This document shows, piece by piece, positions 1 to 8,259 of a stretch of 64,000 bases of DNA. This stretch comes from Azospirillum griseum (GTDB lineage: Bacteria; Pseudomonadota; Alphaproteobacteria; Azospirillales; Azospirillaceae). The notes beneath the pieces were generated by a model. That model was not told where the DNA came from, did no database searches, and saw only the letters and a program-made list of their open reading frames with translations. Where the stretch lies: positions 1 to 64,000 of the forward strand of contig NZ_RXMA01000004.1 of the NCBI RefSeq assembly GCF_003966125.1, read 5' to 3'. How positions within the stretch are numbered: the first letter of the stretch is position 1; each line of letters begins with the position of its first letter. Position numbers and translations under genes: made by a program.

Positions 1-283
1 ATCAGCCGCTCCTGCAAGGTGGTTTCTTCAACGACCTCAGCTTGACACCATTCCCCGGTGAAAGGGCCGTCCACCACATCACCTCAGGGAATCCCTCAGA
101 AAATACCCGATTCAACTGGGTCGAGAGCCGTTCTAAGAGACGGGCTGTATGTTCCGTTCTCCACATTTTCAGGGCAACTCCAATCCCGGTTCAGATCGCA
201 TAGACTGTGAAAAACCTCACAGATATCGATTGCTTCAGATGCGAAGCTTTCCTGGTCATTGCTCTGGACAAGGATGAACACGA
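1..283. other. Leader region of the peptide-ycaO-tfuA cluster
   Basis: No gene is supported here. The stretch holds the Crp-type palindrome at 205-222 and a Shine-Dalgarno-like AAGGAT at 270-275 before the ATG at 284. A TTGACA at 42-47 has no matching -10 box at normal spacing. A 61-codon open frame on the minus strand (96-281) has no recognisable motif and no ribosome site worth noting. The end of whatever gene lies to the left is not visible. Confidence 0.5.
205..222. promoter_or_regulatory. Crp-type operator, perfect TGTGA-N6-TCACA
   Basis: CTGTGA, six bases (AAAACC), TCACAG. Both half-sites match the Escherichia coli CRP consensus exactly and the symmetry extends one base on each side. 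It ends 61 bases before the start of the 66-residue peptide gene. A Crp/Fnr-family protein with the TGTGA-reading residues is encoded 2.5 kb downstream in the same cluster, so local control is the simplest inference. Whether it activates or represses cannot be told, because no convincing -10/-35 pair was seen. Confidence 0.75.
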
Positions 284-484
284 ATGACCACCCTCTCCGT
301 TTCCAATCGCTCCACCATTCGTGGCGCTGACGGTCGCCTTTATTCCATTACCGCCAATGGCGTTTCTGAGGTTGTGGAAAATCAAACCGCAAGCGCGCGT
401 TCCGTGATGCGTGCGGGCGAACGTGCGTCCTTTGACACGGCCGACCTGGAATCGGGCCGCATGGTCATCACCTCAGGTCTTTGA
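284..484 (+). CDS. 66-residue peptide, possible substrate of YcaO/TfuA
   Basis: A 66-codon gene with ATG at 284, preceded by AAGGAT at 270-275, ending TGA at 482-484. The product has no signal peptide, no membrane segment and no cysteine. It is rich in Ser, Thr, Ala, Val and Arg, and ends in the residues ITSGL. I do not recognise the family. Its position as the first gene after the Crp site and before ycaO-tfuA makes it the obvious candidate for a modified precursor peptide or small target protein. RiPP precursors are typically of this size and location, but azoline-type precursors are usually Cys/Ser/Thr-rich at the C-terminus, which this one is not. It could instead be an unrelated small protein or a carrier whose backbone is thioamidated. 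Assigning it as the substrate is inference. Confidence 0.6.
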   Translation: MTTLSVSNRSTIRGADGRLYSITANGVSEVVENQTASARSVMRAGERASFDTADLESGRMVITSGL

Positions 485-624
485 TCTGGAACGCTGCGCT
501 TGACCGCTGTCCAGGCGTCGTCGCGCCCATAAAGTCCGGATGCCCTCTCGACATCCTGTCTTGACGCGCAAAGACAACCTGGACCGGCAGCCTTCCTGGC
601 ACCCTCCTTCGACAGCGAGCGGCG

Positions 625-1896
625 ATGCCTTTCGATTTTCTTCCCAATTTCGCAGCGACGGCGACGGATGCGGTGAAGGCCCACACGATGGGCACGCATC
701 GCATTGTTGCACCGGAGCAGACTTTGGCCCGGGTTCGGCCCTTTCTGCCGATCATGGGCATCACGCGGATCGCCAACGTCACCGGCCTGGATACAGTGGG
801 CATTCCGGTGGTCATGGTGACGCGGCCCAACTCCCGCTCCATTTCCGTGTCACAGGGAAAAGGGGTGACGTTGGCCGCTGCCAAGGCGTCCGGTGTGATG
901 GAATCAATAGAAAGCTATCACGCGGAACGCATCACGCTTCCACTGAAGTTCGCGAGCTTTGAAGAGTTGCGCTGGACCCATCCGGTGGTTGATGTGGATC
1001 GGCTGCCACGTTTGTCCACCAGCACTTACAGCCCGCACAGCCCAATTCTATGGATTGAGGGCACGGATCTGCTGAGCGGTGGTCCGAAATGGGTGCCGTT
1101 CGAAACCGTGCATCTCAATCTCACCACGCCGATGGCTCCCGGCCATGGCAGTTTTCTAACCAGTTCCAATGGTTTGGCGTCTGGCAATCATCTGGTGGAG
1201 GCCACCAGCCACGCCATCACTGAATTGATCGAGCGGGATGCCGCCACCCTGTGGCGTCAAACGGGTGAAGCTCGGCAAAGCGCCACCCGGATTGATCTTG
1301 CGACGATCAACGATCCGGTCTGCCAGTCGCTGATCGACCGGTTCGATGCCGCTGGTGTTGGTGTTGGTGTTTGGGACATCAGCAGTGATGTCGGACTGCC
1401 AGCCTTCCTTTGCCGAATTACGGAGCGCGAGGACAGCCCACAGCACGCCATTCGCCCGGCATCGGGGATGGGCTGCCACACGGCGCGTGACATCGCTCTG
1501 TCGCGTGCATTGACCGAGGCTGCCCAAAGCCGTCTGACCTTTATTGCCGGTGCGCGCGACGACATGCCGCGCGCGGAATATGACCGTCACCTTGACATGA
1601 GTCAGTACCGCCGCTGGCAGGACCGGATTGTGTCGGGGAGTGGGAATAAGCCCTTTACCGACTGTCCAACTCACACCGCCACAACCATTGATGCGGATTT
1701 GGCGCACCAGTTGGAGCGTTTGCGCATGATCGGTGTTGATGAGGTGGTTGCGGTCGATCTGACCAAGCCGGAGTTTGGCATCCCGGTCGTTCGCGTTGTG
1801 ATCCCTGGACTGGAATCTTTGGACGAATCACCGGATTATCTTTTGGGAGAGCGTGGTCAGCGCGCGCATTCTCTGGTTGAGGATAAGGTAGCATGA
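625..1896 (+). CDS. ycaO: YcaO-domain protein (TfuA-partnered, probable thioamide-forming)
   Basis: 423 residues. YcaO proteins phosphorylate a peptide backbone amide with ATP, leading to azolines, amidines or, with TfuA, thioamides. Family features in order: SQGKG at 76-80, the acidic ATP/Mg motif around ESIESYHAE (93-101), the long conserved helix running from GLASGN (183-188) through ELIERD (200-205), the RALTEAAQSRL helix (294-304), and a C-terminal block containing GIPVVRVVIPGLE (385-397). The C-terminus ends in LVEDKVA and lacks the Pro-x-Pro-x-Pro tail typical of azoline-forming members, which fits the TfuA-associated branch. The ATG at 625 has only a weak ribosome site (GAGCGG); an internal ATG at 688 also exists, but residues before it resemble the family's N-terminus. 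Its stop overlaps the tfuA start (ATGA). Base composition is lower in GC than in the following housekeeping genes. Confidence 0.9.
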   Translation: MPFDFLPNFAATATDAVKAHTMGTHRIVAPEQTLARVRPFLPIMGITRIANVTGLDTVGIPVVMVTRPNSRSISVSQGKGVTLAAAKASGVMESIESYHAERITLPLKFASFEELRWTHPVVDVDRLPRLSTSTYSPHSPILWIEGTDLLSGGPKWVPFETVHLNLTTPMAPGHGSFLTSSNGLASGNHLVEATSHAITELIERDAATLWRQTGEARQSATRIDLATINDPVCQSLIDRFDAAGVGVGVWDISSDVGLPAFLCRITEREDSPQHAIRPASGMGCHTARDIALSRALTEAAQSRLTFIAGARDDMPRAEYDRHLDMSQYRRWQDRIVSGSGNKPFTDCPTHTATTIDADLAHQLERLRMIGVDEVVAVDLTKPEFGIPVVRVVIPGLESLDESPDYLLGERGQRAHSLVEDKVA

Positions 1897-2639
1897 GCGA
1901 TATCTATGTTTTCCTTGGCCCGACTCTCCCCCGTGAACAGGCCGAACGGGAGTTGGATGCAACGTTCCTGCCTCCGGTGGCTCAGGGAGATGTGATCCGT
2001 GTGTGCGCTGATCGGCCGAAAGCCATCGGAATCATTGATGGTTATTTTGAAAACATCCCGTCGGTCTGGCACAAAGAGATCCTCTTCGCGATCCAATCCG
2101 GGATACCGGTTTTTGGTGCCTCCAGCATGGGGGCGTTGAGGGCTGCGGAACTCCATCCATTTGGCATGATCGGGGTCGGCGCAATTTTCGAAGCGTATCG
2201 GGATGGGCGACTGGAGGACGACGACGAGGTGGCGGTGGTCCATGGCCCTGCTGAACTGGGCTATCCCAGCCTGTCGGAAGCAATGGTCAACATCCGCCGC
2301 ACTTTGGCGGACGCAGTGGCCGCCGATGTCTTAAGCCAATTGACGAGCTTGAAGCTGGAATCCATTGCAAAGGAGCTGCCCTACCGCGAGCGTGGTTATG
2401 GCCGTGTGCTTCGGCTTGCCACAGATATCGGCCTGCCTGCCGATGAACTGGCTGTTTTCAAGAGTTGGCTGTCAATCGGTCGCTTCGATCAAAAGCGGGA
2501 GGACGCACGCTTGATGCTGGCAACGATGCGCCGCAGCTTGGGGCGTGCAGACGCTGCACCGCTGGCGCGTTTTCATTTCGAACGCACCTCCCTTTGGGAT
2601 CGAGCCATGCAGGATGTTGCTGCCTCGTGCACCATGTGA
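1893..2639 (+). CDS. tfuA: TfuA-like protein
   Basis: 248 residues. The start codon overlaps the ycaO stop by four bases, so the two are almost certainly co-translated and act together. TfuA-like hallmarks are FLGPTLP (7-13), the GYFE..PSVWHKEIL block (50-64), GIPVFGASSMGALRAAEL (70-87), GMIGVG (91-96) and DDDEVAVVHGP (109-119). TfuA was named from the trifolitoxin locus. TfuA-YcaO pairs are linked to thioamidation of methyl-coenzyme M reductase in archaea and of thioviridamide-type RiPPs in bacteria, where TfuA is thought to help deliver sulfur. No sulfur-carrier or sulfurtransferase gene is visible nearby, so the sulfur donor would have to come from elsewhere. The role here is inferred from family and pairing. 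Confidence 0.9.
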   Translation: MSDIYVFLGPTLPREQAERELDATFLPPVAQGDVIRVCADRPKAIGIIDGYFENIPSVWHKEILFAIQSGIPVFGASSMGALRAAELHPFGMIGVGAIFEAYRDGRLEDDDEVAVVHGPAELGYPSLSEAMVNIRRTLADAVAADVLSQLTSLKLESIAKELPYRERGYGRVLRLATDIGLPADELAVFKSWLSIGRFDQKREDARLMLATMRRSLGRADAAPLARFHFERTSLWDRAMQDVAASCTM

Positions 2640-2753
2640 GATCAATCTGGGGGGAATGATCTGGCTTGGTTGTTTTCAACCCTTGCAGCACGCCACAAAG
2701 TTTGAGAGCGTTTTGCGTGAGGCAAGGGTCAAAGCCCCAGGTTGGAGTGGTGC

Positions 2754-3464
2754 ATGAACACATCAACGGACGTCGCGTTAATTTTGCGGCGCAACCGTCT
2801 GCTCGAAGAGCTTGACGCGATTCAAATGGCTGAGTTGCTGACCCTTGGCTATGTTGGTCGCTTTTCTCATGACCAGATGATTTTCGAAAAGGGCGATTCG
2901 GGAGACTGTCTTTACGCGGTGCTCAAAGGACAGATCGCAATCCGCACATCGTCGGCTGACGGCAAGACAATGCTGCTGAACATCCTGAACAGTGGTGATG
3001 TTCTGGGAGAGATTGGATTGCTTGATGGGCGCGAGCGCACCGCAAGCGCCGTTGCGATTGGCCCAACCGAGCTGTATCGGATTGATCGCAACGATTTCAT
3101 CCCATTTCTTGAACGTCACCCACGTCTGTGCACACGCATGATGATTGTGCTGTGCGAGCGATTACGGTGGGTGTCTGAAAACATCGAAGACGCTGTGTTT
3201 CATGATGTGCCTCGGCGTTTGGCCCGTCGACTTCTTCATCTGGCGGACAGTTATGGCCAGGAAAGCCCTTTGGGGGTGCGAATCACACAACCCATGTCCC
3301 AGGAAGCTTTGGCCAACATGCTGGGCGTGACCCGTGAAATGGTGAACAAAAGCTTAGGTGCCCTGCGCAAATCCGGGATCGTGACCTACGCTAAAGGCTT
3401 CATTGTCATCAATAATCTTTCGCTGCTGAAGGATATGGCCGGAGACGCGGAACGAGTCCCCTGA
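2754..3464 (+). CDS. Crp/Fnr-family transcription regulator
   Basis: 236 residues from the ATG at 2754, chosen because GGAG at 2744-2747 gives good spacing; a TTG at 2742 is less likely. The N-terminal half is a cyclic-nucleotide-binding beta-roll with GDSGDCLY and, in the phosphate-binding cassette, GEIGLLDGRERTAS, which keeps the Glu, Arg and Ser/Thr that bind cAMP in CRP. There is no N-terminal cysteine cluster, so an Fnr-type Fe-S sensor is unlikely. The C-terminal winged helix reads QEALANMLGVTREMVNKSL; the Arg-Glu-x3-Lys order matches CRP residues R180, E181 and R185 that read TGTGA half-sites. This fits the perfect site at 205-222. It follows tfuA by 114 bases and may be in the same unit. 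No Crp-type site was found directly before it. Confidence 0.88.
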   Translation: MNTSTDVALILRRNRLLEELDAIQMAELLTLGYVGRFSHDQMIFEKGDSGDCLYAVLKGQIAIRTSSADGKTMLLNILNSGDVLGEIGLLDGRERTASAVAIGPTELYRIDRNDFIPFLERHPRLCTRMMIVLCERLRWVSENIEDAVFHDVPRRLARRLLHLADSYGQESPLGVRITQPMSQEALANMLGVTREMVNKSLGALRKSGIVTYAKGFIVINNLSLLKDMAGDAERVP

Positions 3465-3569
3465 CCCAACCGTCACCTGCTTGCAGTTTTGTTCCCCAAA
3501 TCTCGTTCAATCGGGCTATAGTTTTACCGTCGGGGGGCGAGCCAGCGGTCAGGAAGAGGACAAACGGTC

Positions 3570-3968
3570 ATGTCAGGCAAAGATGGTGTAGAACAGCACA
3601 GAAAACAACCAAAGGACGTTGCGTCTTTGGTGTCCCGTACGTTGTCGGTGGATGGTCGCATCATCCATGTGCGGTTGGAACCTTCCTATTGGGAAGGGCT
3701 AGATGAGATATGTCACCGTGAAGATTTGAGCGTCGATGAGTTGTGCGCCGATGTTCAGGATCGGATGGAGCAGCAATCACGCCGTGTTGGCGGTCAAGGC
3801 AGTGTTTCCTTGGCCAATGCGCTGCGTGTTTTTGTCGTCGGCTATTATCGGCAAGCAGCGACCGAACGTGGGCACAACCGGGCTGGTCATGGTCAAGGGG
3901 ATCCGTTTGCCAGCACTCCATTTGCCGACACGCCCTTTGACCGAAGGGCTTCTCACTACGACGTTTGA
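3570..3968 (+). CDS. Ribbon-helix-helix (RHH_4-type) protein
   Basis: 132 residues, ATG at 3570 with AGAGGA upstream. The middle of the protein (about residues 25-95) has the RHH_4 pattern: a basic strand ending in HVRLEPSYWEGLDEI, a second helix with LSVDELCADV, and the closing SLANALRVFVVGYYR signature. Such proteins are small DNA-binding dimers common in alphaproteobacteria and usually of unknown target. The C-terminal 35 residues are low-complexity and probably disordered. It lies 105 bases after the Crp-type gene on the same strand. It may belong to the peptide/ycaO/tfuA cluster as a second regulator, or simply be a neighbour. Confidence 0.8.
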   Translation: MSGKDGVEQHRKQPKDVASLVSRTLSVDGRIIHVRLEPSYWEGLDEICHREDLSVDELCADVQDRMEQQSRRVGGQGSVSLANALRVFVVGYYRQAATERGHNRAGHGQGDPFASTPFADTPFDRRASHYDV

Positions 3969-4094
3969 CTTTCGTTCGTTGCGATCGCACCCGCACGAAC
4001 GTGCAACGGGGACTCTGACACACAGACAATCCCCGTCATCAGCGTCCGCGATCATTTTGACCGCCGCATCGCTGAATTGTTTTGGTCGGTGCGT

Positions 4095-4607
4095 TCAGTT
4101 TCCCTGACGTTTGGTCAAAAGGCCACTCAGCAGATCGGACAGGGTTTCCCCCAAGCGGGTCTGGTCAGCAACAGAAAGCGTTGAAATCACGCTGGAAAAC
4201 TCTTGAAGTGGATCAAAGCGCAGAAGATCACGCGCCTTTTCCGTGGGGTGAAGCTGCATGACCCGACGGTCTTCCGGCACCGGAACGCGGACCAACAGTT
4301 CTTTGTTCACAAGCACTTCCACCATTTGCGACGCCGCCCCACGCGTGGTTGCGTGAAAGTCGGCAAAGGCGGATACCGTGCGCTGCTGGCTGGCCGCTCC
4401 AGCAAAATACCGAAGCGCCGTCCATTGTGACGGCTTCAGCCCATGGGTGTAACCCAGGCTGTCCGCAAGGTGGGCGATGTGCATCACCGTTTCGGCAATG
4501 GCTTGGGGTGACGCCATGGCAACCGGCGCACCTGACGCACGCGGAGAGTCTGACGGGGCCAAACGGTCGCTTGCGGGTCTGCGCAATTCCACCACACTCA
4601 TCATCAT
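4095..4607 (-). CDS. MarR-family transcription regulator
   Basis: About 170 residues from the first of three consecutive ATG codons at 4607, 4604 and 4601. A longer frame from 4628 would begin upstream of the transcription start predicted from the promoter at 4627-4656. The winged-helix core shows [14 protein letters not shown], then [49 protein letters not shown] in sequence, containing the MarR wing signature with the conserved Asp-Arg-Arg. MarR proteins are dimeric repressors, often of neighbouring genes and released by small phenolic or oxidising ligands. It is divergent from rimO and convergent with the RHH gene; its target is not evident. Confidence 0.85.
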   Translation of the reverse strand: MMMSVVELRRPASDRLAPSDSPRASGAPVAMASPQAIAETVMHIAHLADSLGYTHGLKPSQWTALRYFAGAASQQRTVSAFADFHATTRGAASQMVEVLVNKELLVRVPVPEDRRVMQLHPTEKARDLLRFDPLQEFSSVISTLSVADQTRLGETLSDLLSGLLTKRQGN

Positions 4608-4626
4608 CGCTCTGCAAAGTCGAGAC

Positions 4627-4656
4627 ACTATACGATGTGGCGTGCGTCAGTCCCAA
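4627..4656 (-). promoter_or_regulatory. Candidate promoter of the marR gene
   Basis: Read on the minus strand: TTGGGA (4656-4651), 18-base spacer, TATAGT (4632-4627). The boxes match the sigma-70 consensus at four and five of six positions. The predicted transcript starts near 4620, leaving a leader of about a dozen bases before the ATG at 4607. Confidence 0.4.
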
Positions 4657-4872
4657 AGGACCGGGACCACACCCTCCATCGACGGTCCGCACTTTAGTGG
4701 GACCACGTCGAAAACAAAACTGTTCTTGTCATCATCCGATGGTTGCATATTGTCGCACCCAAAGCCCGCCCATCGCGAGCGGATGCCCGAGCCCGGCGCT
4801 CGGGATCGGCACCGACAAAAACGCATGGCGATTTGGCTGGCGTCCTCCCGCGTTCGCCTGTATACGCGCGAG

Positions 4873-6213
4873 ATGACCGCATCATCCGTTTCCAAGTCCG
4901 CCCCGAAGGTCGGCATCGTCAGCCTTGGCTGCCCGAAAGCGCTCGTGGATTCCGAGCGCATCCTCACCCGTCTCCGCGCCGAAGGGTACGAGATTTCGCC
5001 GTCCTACGACGGGGCCGATGTCGTGCTCGTCAACACCTGCGGGTTCCTGGACAGCGCCAAGCAGGAATCGCTCGACGCGATTGGCGAGGCGATCAAGGAA
5101 AACGGCAAGGTCATCGTCACCGGTTGCCTGGGCGTGGAGCCTGACGTCATCCGCCAGACCCACCCGGACGTGCTCGCCGTCACCGGCCCGCACCAGTATG
5201 AACAGGTGGTCAGCGCGGTGCACGCGGCCCTGCCGCCCAAGCATGATCCCTTCACCGATCTGGTTCCGCCCGAAGGGCTGCGGCTGACCCCGCGCCACTA
5301 CGCCTATCTGAAGATTTCCGAAGGCTGCAACAACCGCTGCACCTTCTGCATCATCCCGTCCATCCGTGGCGATCTGGTCAGCCGCCCGATCACGTCGGTT
5401 CTGCGCGAGGCGGAAAAGCTGGCCGTGGCCGGGGTCAAGGAGTTGCTGGTGATCTCGCAGGACACCAGCGCCTATGGCATCGACACAAAATTCAAGGAAG
5501 AGATGTGGTACGACCGGACGGTCCGCACCCGCTTCCTCGATCTGTGCACCGAGCTGGCCAATCTGGACCTGTGGGTGCGCCTGCATTACGTCTACCCCTA
5601 TCCGCATGTGGACGAGGTCATTCCGCTGATGGCGGAGGGCAAGATCCTGCCCTACCTCGACATTCCGTTCCAGCACGCCTCGCCCACCGTCCTGAAGGCG
5701 ATGCGCCGACCGGCCTCGCAGGAAAAGCAGCTCGACCGCATCCGCAAATGGCGGGAGGACTGCCCCCATCTGGCCCTGCGCTCCACCTTCATCACCGGCT
5801 TCCCCGGCGAGACGGAGGAGGATTTCCAATTCATGCTGGATTGGCTGAAGGAAGCCCAACTCGACCGCGTCGGCTGCTTCAAGTATGAGGCGGTGGACGG
5901 GGCCAAGGCGAACGAGCTGCCGGGGGCCGTGCCGGAAGAGGTCAAGCAGGAGCGTTGGGAACGCTTCATGGAGACCCAGAAGGCCATCAGCGCCGAACGG
6001 CTTCAGCAGAAGGTGGGTTGGACGCTGGGCGTGCTGATCGACGAGGTGGACGAGGATGGGGCGATTGGCCGCTCCTACGCCGAAGCCCCGGAAATCGACG
6101 GCAACGTCTTCCTGAACGGCGAAACCACGCTGAAGCCCGGCGATCTGGTCGATGTCACCATCGAACACGCCGATGAATATGACCTGTGGGGCAGCGTCGA
6201 ACGGGTGATCTGA
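4873..6213 (+). CDS. rimO: Ribosomal protein S12 methylthiotransferase RimO
   Basis: 446 residues. RimO is a radical-SAM enzyme that adds a methylthio group to an aspartate of ribosomal protein S12. The N-terminal UPF0004 domain carries the three cysteines of the auxiliary cluster in [17 protein letters not shown] and TGCLG. The radical-SAM motif is [12 protein letters not shown] (about residues 151-162), followed by the C-terminal TRAM domain ending in DLWGSV. KALVDSE after the first cysteine is the RimO rather than MiaB form. The frame stays open back to 4477, but the protein begins at the ATG at 4873, just before VGIVSLGC as in other RimO proteins, giving the usual length of about 440. Confidence 0.95.
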   Translation: MTASSVSKSAPKVGIVSLGCPKALVDSERILTRLRAEGYEISPSYDGADVVLVNTCGFLDSAKQESLDAIGEAIKENGKVIVTGCLGVEPDVIRQTHPDVLAVTGPHQYEQVVSAVHAALPPKHDPFTDLVPPEGLRLTPRHYAYLKISEGCNNRCTFCIIPSIRGDLVSRPITSVLREAEKLAVAGVKELLVISQDTSAYGIDTKFKEEMWYDRTVRTRFLDLCTELANLDLWVRLHYVYPYPHVDEVIPLMAEGKILPYLDIPFQHASPTVLKAMRRPASQEKQLDRIRKWREDCPHLALRSTFITGFPGETEEDFQFMLDWLKEAQLDRVGCFKYEAVDGAKANELPGAVPEEVKQERWERFMETQKAISAERLQQKVGWTLGVLIDEVDEDGAIGRSYAEAPEIDGNVFLNGETTLKPGDLVDVTIEHADEYDLWGSVERVI

Positions 6214-6243
6214 CGCCCCCACCGCTTTTTCGGAGCGCTTGCG

Positions 6244-6579
6244 ATGCCCGTCTCGCCGGACGACGCCAGACTGATGGACGTCCTGCAAGGCGGGCGTTGC
6301 TTTTATTGCGGGGAGATGGTCGGAGCCAAGGCCACCTTCGACCATCTGATCCCCCAGGCCTATGGCGGGATCGACGACCCGGCCAACGTGGTGTTGGCGC
6401 ACCGCCGCTGCAACCAGCGCAAGGGCGACCGCCTGCCCACCATCGATGAGCTTGACCGGTTCTTCCAGGACCGCCGCACCAGCCGCCTGGGCGTCTGGCC
6501 GCCGTTGCGCGCCCTGCGCGACGCCGACGAGGGGCTGGAATGGATCGCCGTGGCGCGAGCCATATCGCAAGAAAAGTAA
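6244..6579 (+). CDS. Small HNH-domain protein
   Basis: 111 residues, starting 31 bases after rimO, so probably co-transcribed with it. The HNH (His-Cys-type) fold is visible: C19-x2-C22 as half of the zinc site, DHLIP at 33-37 with the catalytic His, GG at 41-42, the Asn at 48, C56 and K60. HNH proteins of this size occur as stand-alone nucleases of unknown target, and as parts of phage or restriction systems. No phage or restriction genes are nearby, so the role here is open. Confidence 0.8.
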   Translation: MPVSPDDARLMDVLQGGRCFYCGEMVGAKATFDHLIPQAYGGIDDPANVVLAHRRCNQRKGDRLPTIDELDRFFQDRRTSRLGVWPPLRALRDADEGLEWIAVARAISQEK

Positions 6580-6709
6580 GTTATAATTTATTCGTTATAC
6601 CAGATTAAATTCTATAATTTTCTCATATTTTCCAAGCCGACGTTCCGTGCATACTTCCCCCAGAGCAATCAGGGGCGGGACCGGACAAGGCCACCCCGAT
6701 GCAGCCAGC
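6580..6709. other. AT-rich gap with possible -10 box
   Basis: A sharply AT-rich island between the HNH gene and the FAD oxidoreductase. It contains TATAAT at 6613-6618 and several T-runs but no clear -35 box. It probably contains the promoter of the oxidoreductase gene. Confidence 0.35.
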
Positions 6710-6719
6710 AGGAGGCATG

Positions 6720-7898
6720 ATGAGCGGTCGGTTCGACGTGGTGATCGTCGGTGGTGGCGTGATGGGATGTTCGGTGGCCTATTATTTGGCGTCCGACCCG
6801 GCCTTCGGCGGAACCGTGGCGGTGGTGGAGCGTGACCCGACCTACCGCACCGCCTCGTCGGCGCTGTCGGCCAGCTCGATCCGTCAGCAATTCTCCACCC
6901 CGGCCAACATCGCCATTTCGCAATACGGCATCGAGTTTCTGCGCACCATCACCGAGCATCTGGCCGTGGACGACGACCCGGTCGATCTGGGTCTGCGCGA
7001 GCCGGGCTATCTCTATCTGGCGACGGAGGCCGGGGCCGACATCCTGCGCCAGAACCACGCGATTCAAAAAGCCTGCGACGTCGATGTCGCCCTGCTGACG
7101 CCCGAGGAACTGACCGCGCGCTTCCCCTGGATGTCGGTCGATGGGTTGGTCGCCGGGTCGCTGGGTTTGAGCGGCGAGGGCTGGTTTGACGGTTACAGCC
7201 TGATGCAGGCCTTCCGCCGCAAGGCCAGGGCGCTGGGCGTCACCTTCATCACCGCCGATGTCGTCGGGCTGGACCGGGACGGCGACCGCATCACCGGCGT
7301 CCGCCTGGACAACGGCGACCGGCTGGGCTGCGGGACCGTGGTCAACGCCGCCGGTCCCAAGGCCCGCCGCGTGGCGGAATTCGCCGGGATCCCGCTGCCG
7401 GTGTCGGCGCGCAAGCGCTGCGTCTTCGTCTTCGACTGCCGGGAACCGCTGCCCGCCTGCCCGCTGGTCATCGACCCGTCGGGCGTCTGGTTCCGGCCGG
7501 AAGGCGCGCAGTTCATCTGCGGCGCGCCGCCGCCCGCCGACCGCGACCCGGACACCGACGATCTGACCGTCGAACACGACCTGTTCGACGACATGATGTG
7601 GCCCGCGCTCGCCACCCGCGTCCCGGCCTTCGAGGCGATCAAGGTGACGGCCTCCTGGGCGGGCTTCTACGAATACAACGACGTCGATCAGAACGCGATC
7701 CTCGGCCCGCACCCGGAGGTCGCCAACCTGCTGTTCTGCAACGGCTTCAGCGGCCACGGCCTGCAACAGGCCCCGGGCGTCGGCCGGGGGCTGGCCGAAC
7801 ACATCATCCATGGCGGCTACCGCAGCCTGGATCTGTCGCTGTTCGGCTATCAGCGCCTGCTCGACAACCGTCCGCTGCTGGAAACCTGCGTGATCTGA
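6720..7898 (+). CDS. FAD-dependent oxidoreductase (DAO family)
   Basis: About 392 residues. The ATG at 6720 is preferred because AGGAGG at 6710-6715 precedes it; ATG at 6717 and 6699 are alternatives. The N-terminal dinucleotide-binding motif is VVIVGGGVMGCS, followed by the acidic residue of the FAD ribose site in VVERDP. The rest is the D-amino-acid oxidase/sarcosine oxidase fold, with VVNAAGPKARRVAEFAGI in the middle and a C-terminal GFSGHGLQQAPGVGRGLAE block that closes over FAD. The overall pattern resembles FOXRED1-like and sarcosine/glycine oxidase-like proteins. The substrate, probably a secondary amine or amino acid, cannot be read from sequence. No membrane segment is present. Confidence 0.85.
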   Translation: MSGRFDVVIVGGGVMGCSVAYYLASDPAFGGTVAVVERDPTYRTASSALSASSIRQQFSTPANIAISQYGIEFLRTITEHLAVDDDPVDLGLREPGYLYLATEAGADILRQNHAIQKACDVDVALLTPEELTARFPWMSVDGLVAGSLGLSGEGWFDGYSLMQAFRRKARALGVTFITADVVGLDRDGDRITGVRLDNGDRLGCGTVVNAAGPKARRVAEFAGIPLPVSARKRCVFVFDCREPLPACPLVIDPSGVWFRPEGAQFICGAPPPADRDPDTDDLTVEHDLFDDMMWPALATRVPAFEAIKVTASWAGFYEYNDVDQNAILGPHPEVANLLFCNGFSGHGLQQAPGVGRGLAEHIIHGGYRSLDLSLFGYQRLLDNRPLLETCVI

Positions 7899-7991
7899 CC
7901 GGCCGGAAGTCCACCAGGGTTGACGAGGGTTGACAGCGGGGCGTCCGGCCCATGATTTGAGCGGATCGGATCACCAGAGGACGCCCCGCAC

Positions 7992-8243
7992 TTGGCCCCC
8001 GCGATGTTCAAGCGCTTCACGCTGCATTTCACCCGCCCGCTGCCGGGCCTGCGCCCGGGACGGCCCGAACGCGACGCCATGGTCGAGCGGGTGAAGCGCT
8101 TCGCCAGCGAAAACGGCATGGCGGGCGATCTGCACTCCATCGCCCCCAACGCCGGGTTCGGCATCCTCGACATCCGTTGCACCGACCGGCTGGCCCGCCG
8201 CCTGTCCGACCTGTCGGAGGTCGAAACCGTTCAGGAACGCTGA
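7992..8243 (+). CDS. Small hypothetical protein (79-83 residues)
   Basis: A short frame starting at TTG 7992 or ATG 8004. GAGGA at 7977-7981 is spaced for the TTG. The product has an aromatic-basic N-terminus (FKRFTLHFTRPLPG) and an amphipathic middle, and no known domain that I recognise. Its codon use fits the surroundings, and it fills the gap between the oxidoreductase and the convergent cueR gene. Two nearly identical blocks, AGGGTTGACG and AGGGTTGACA, sit just upstream at about 7916-7935. It may be a real gene but the support is modest. Confidence 0.5.
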   Translation: MAPAMFKRFTLHFTRPLPGLRPGRPERDAMVERVKRFASENGMAGDLHSIAPNAGFGILDIRCTDRLARRLSDLSEVETVQER

Positions 8244-8259
8244 CGAACCGACCGCCACC

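Noticed and set aside
42-70. TTGACA at 42-47 as a promoter -35 box
   Set aside because: The bases at 65-70 (GGCCGT) do not form a -10 box at 17-base spacing.
96-281. A 61-codon minus-strand frame in the leader of the peptide gene
   Set aside because: It overlaps the Crp site and has no ribosome site or motif.
4882-6570. A 562-codon open frame on the minus strand opposite rimO
   Set aside because: It is antisense to a clear RimO gene, and its product has no motif and GC-driven composition; long antisense frames are expected in GC-rich DNA.
7930-7958. TTGACA at 7930-7935 as promoter of the small hypothetical gene
   Set aside because: No -10 box with more than two matching bases at 16-18 base spacing.
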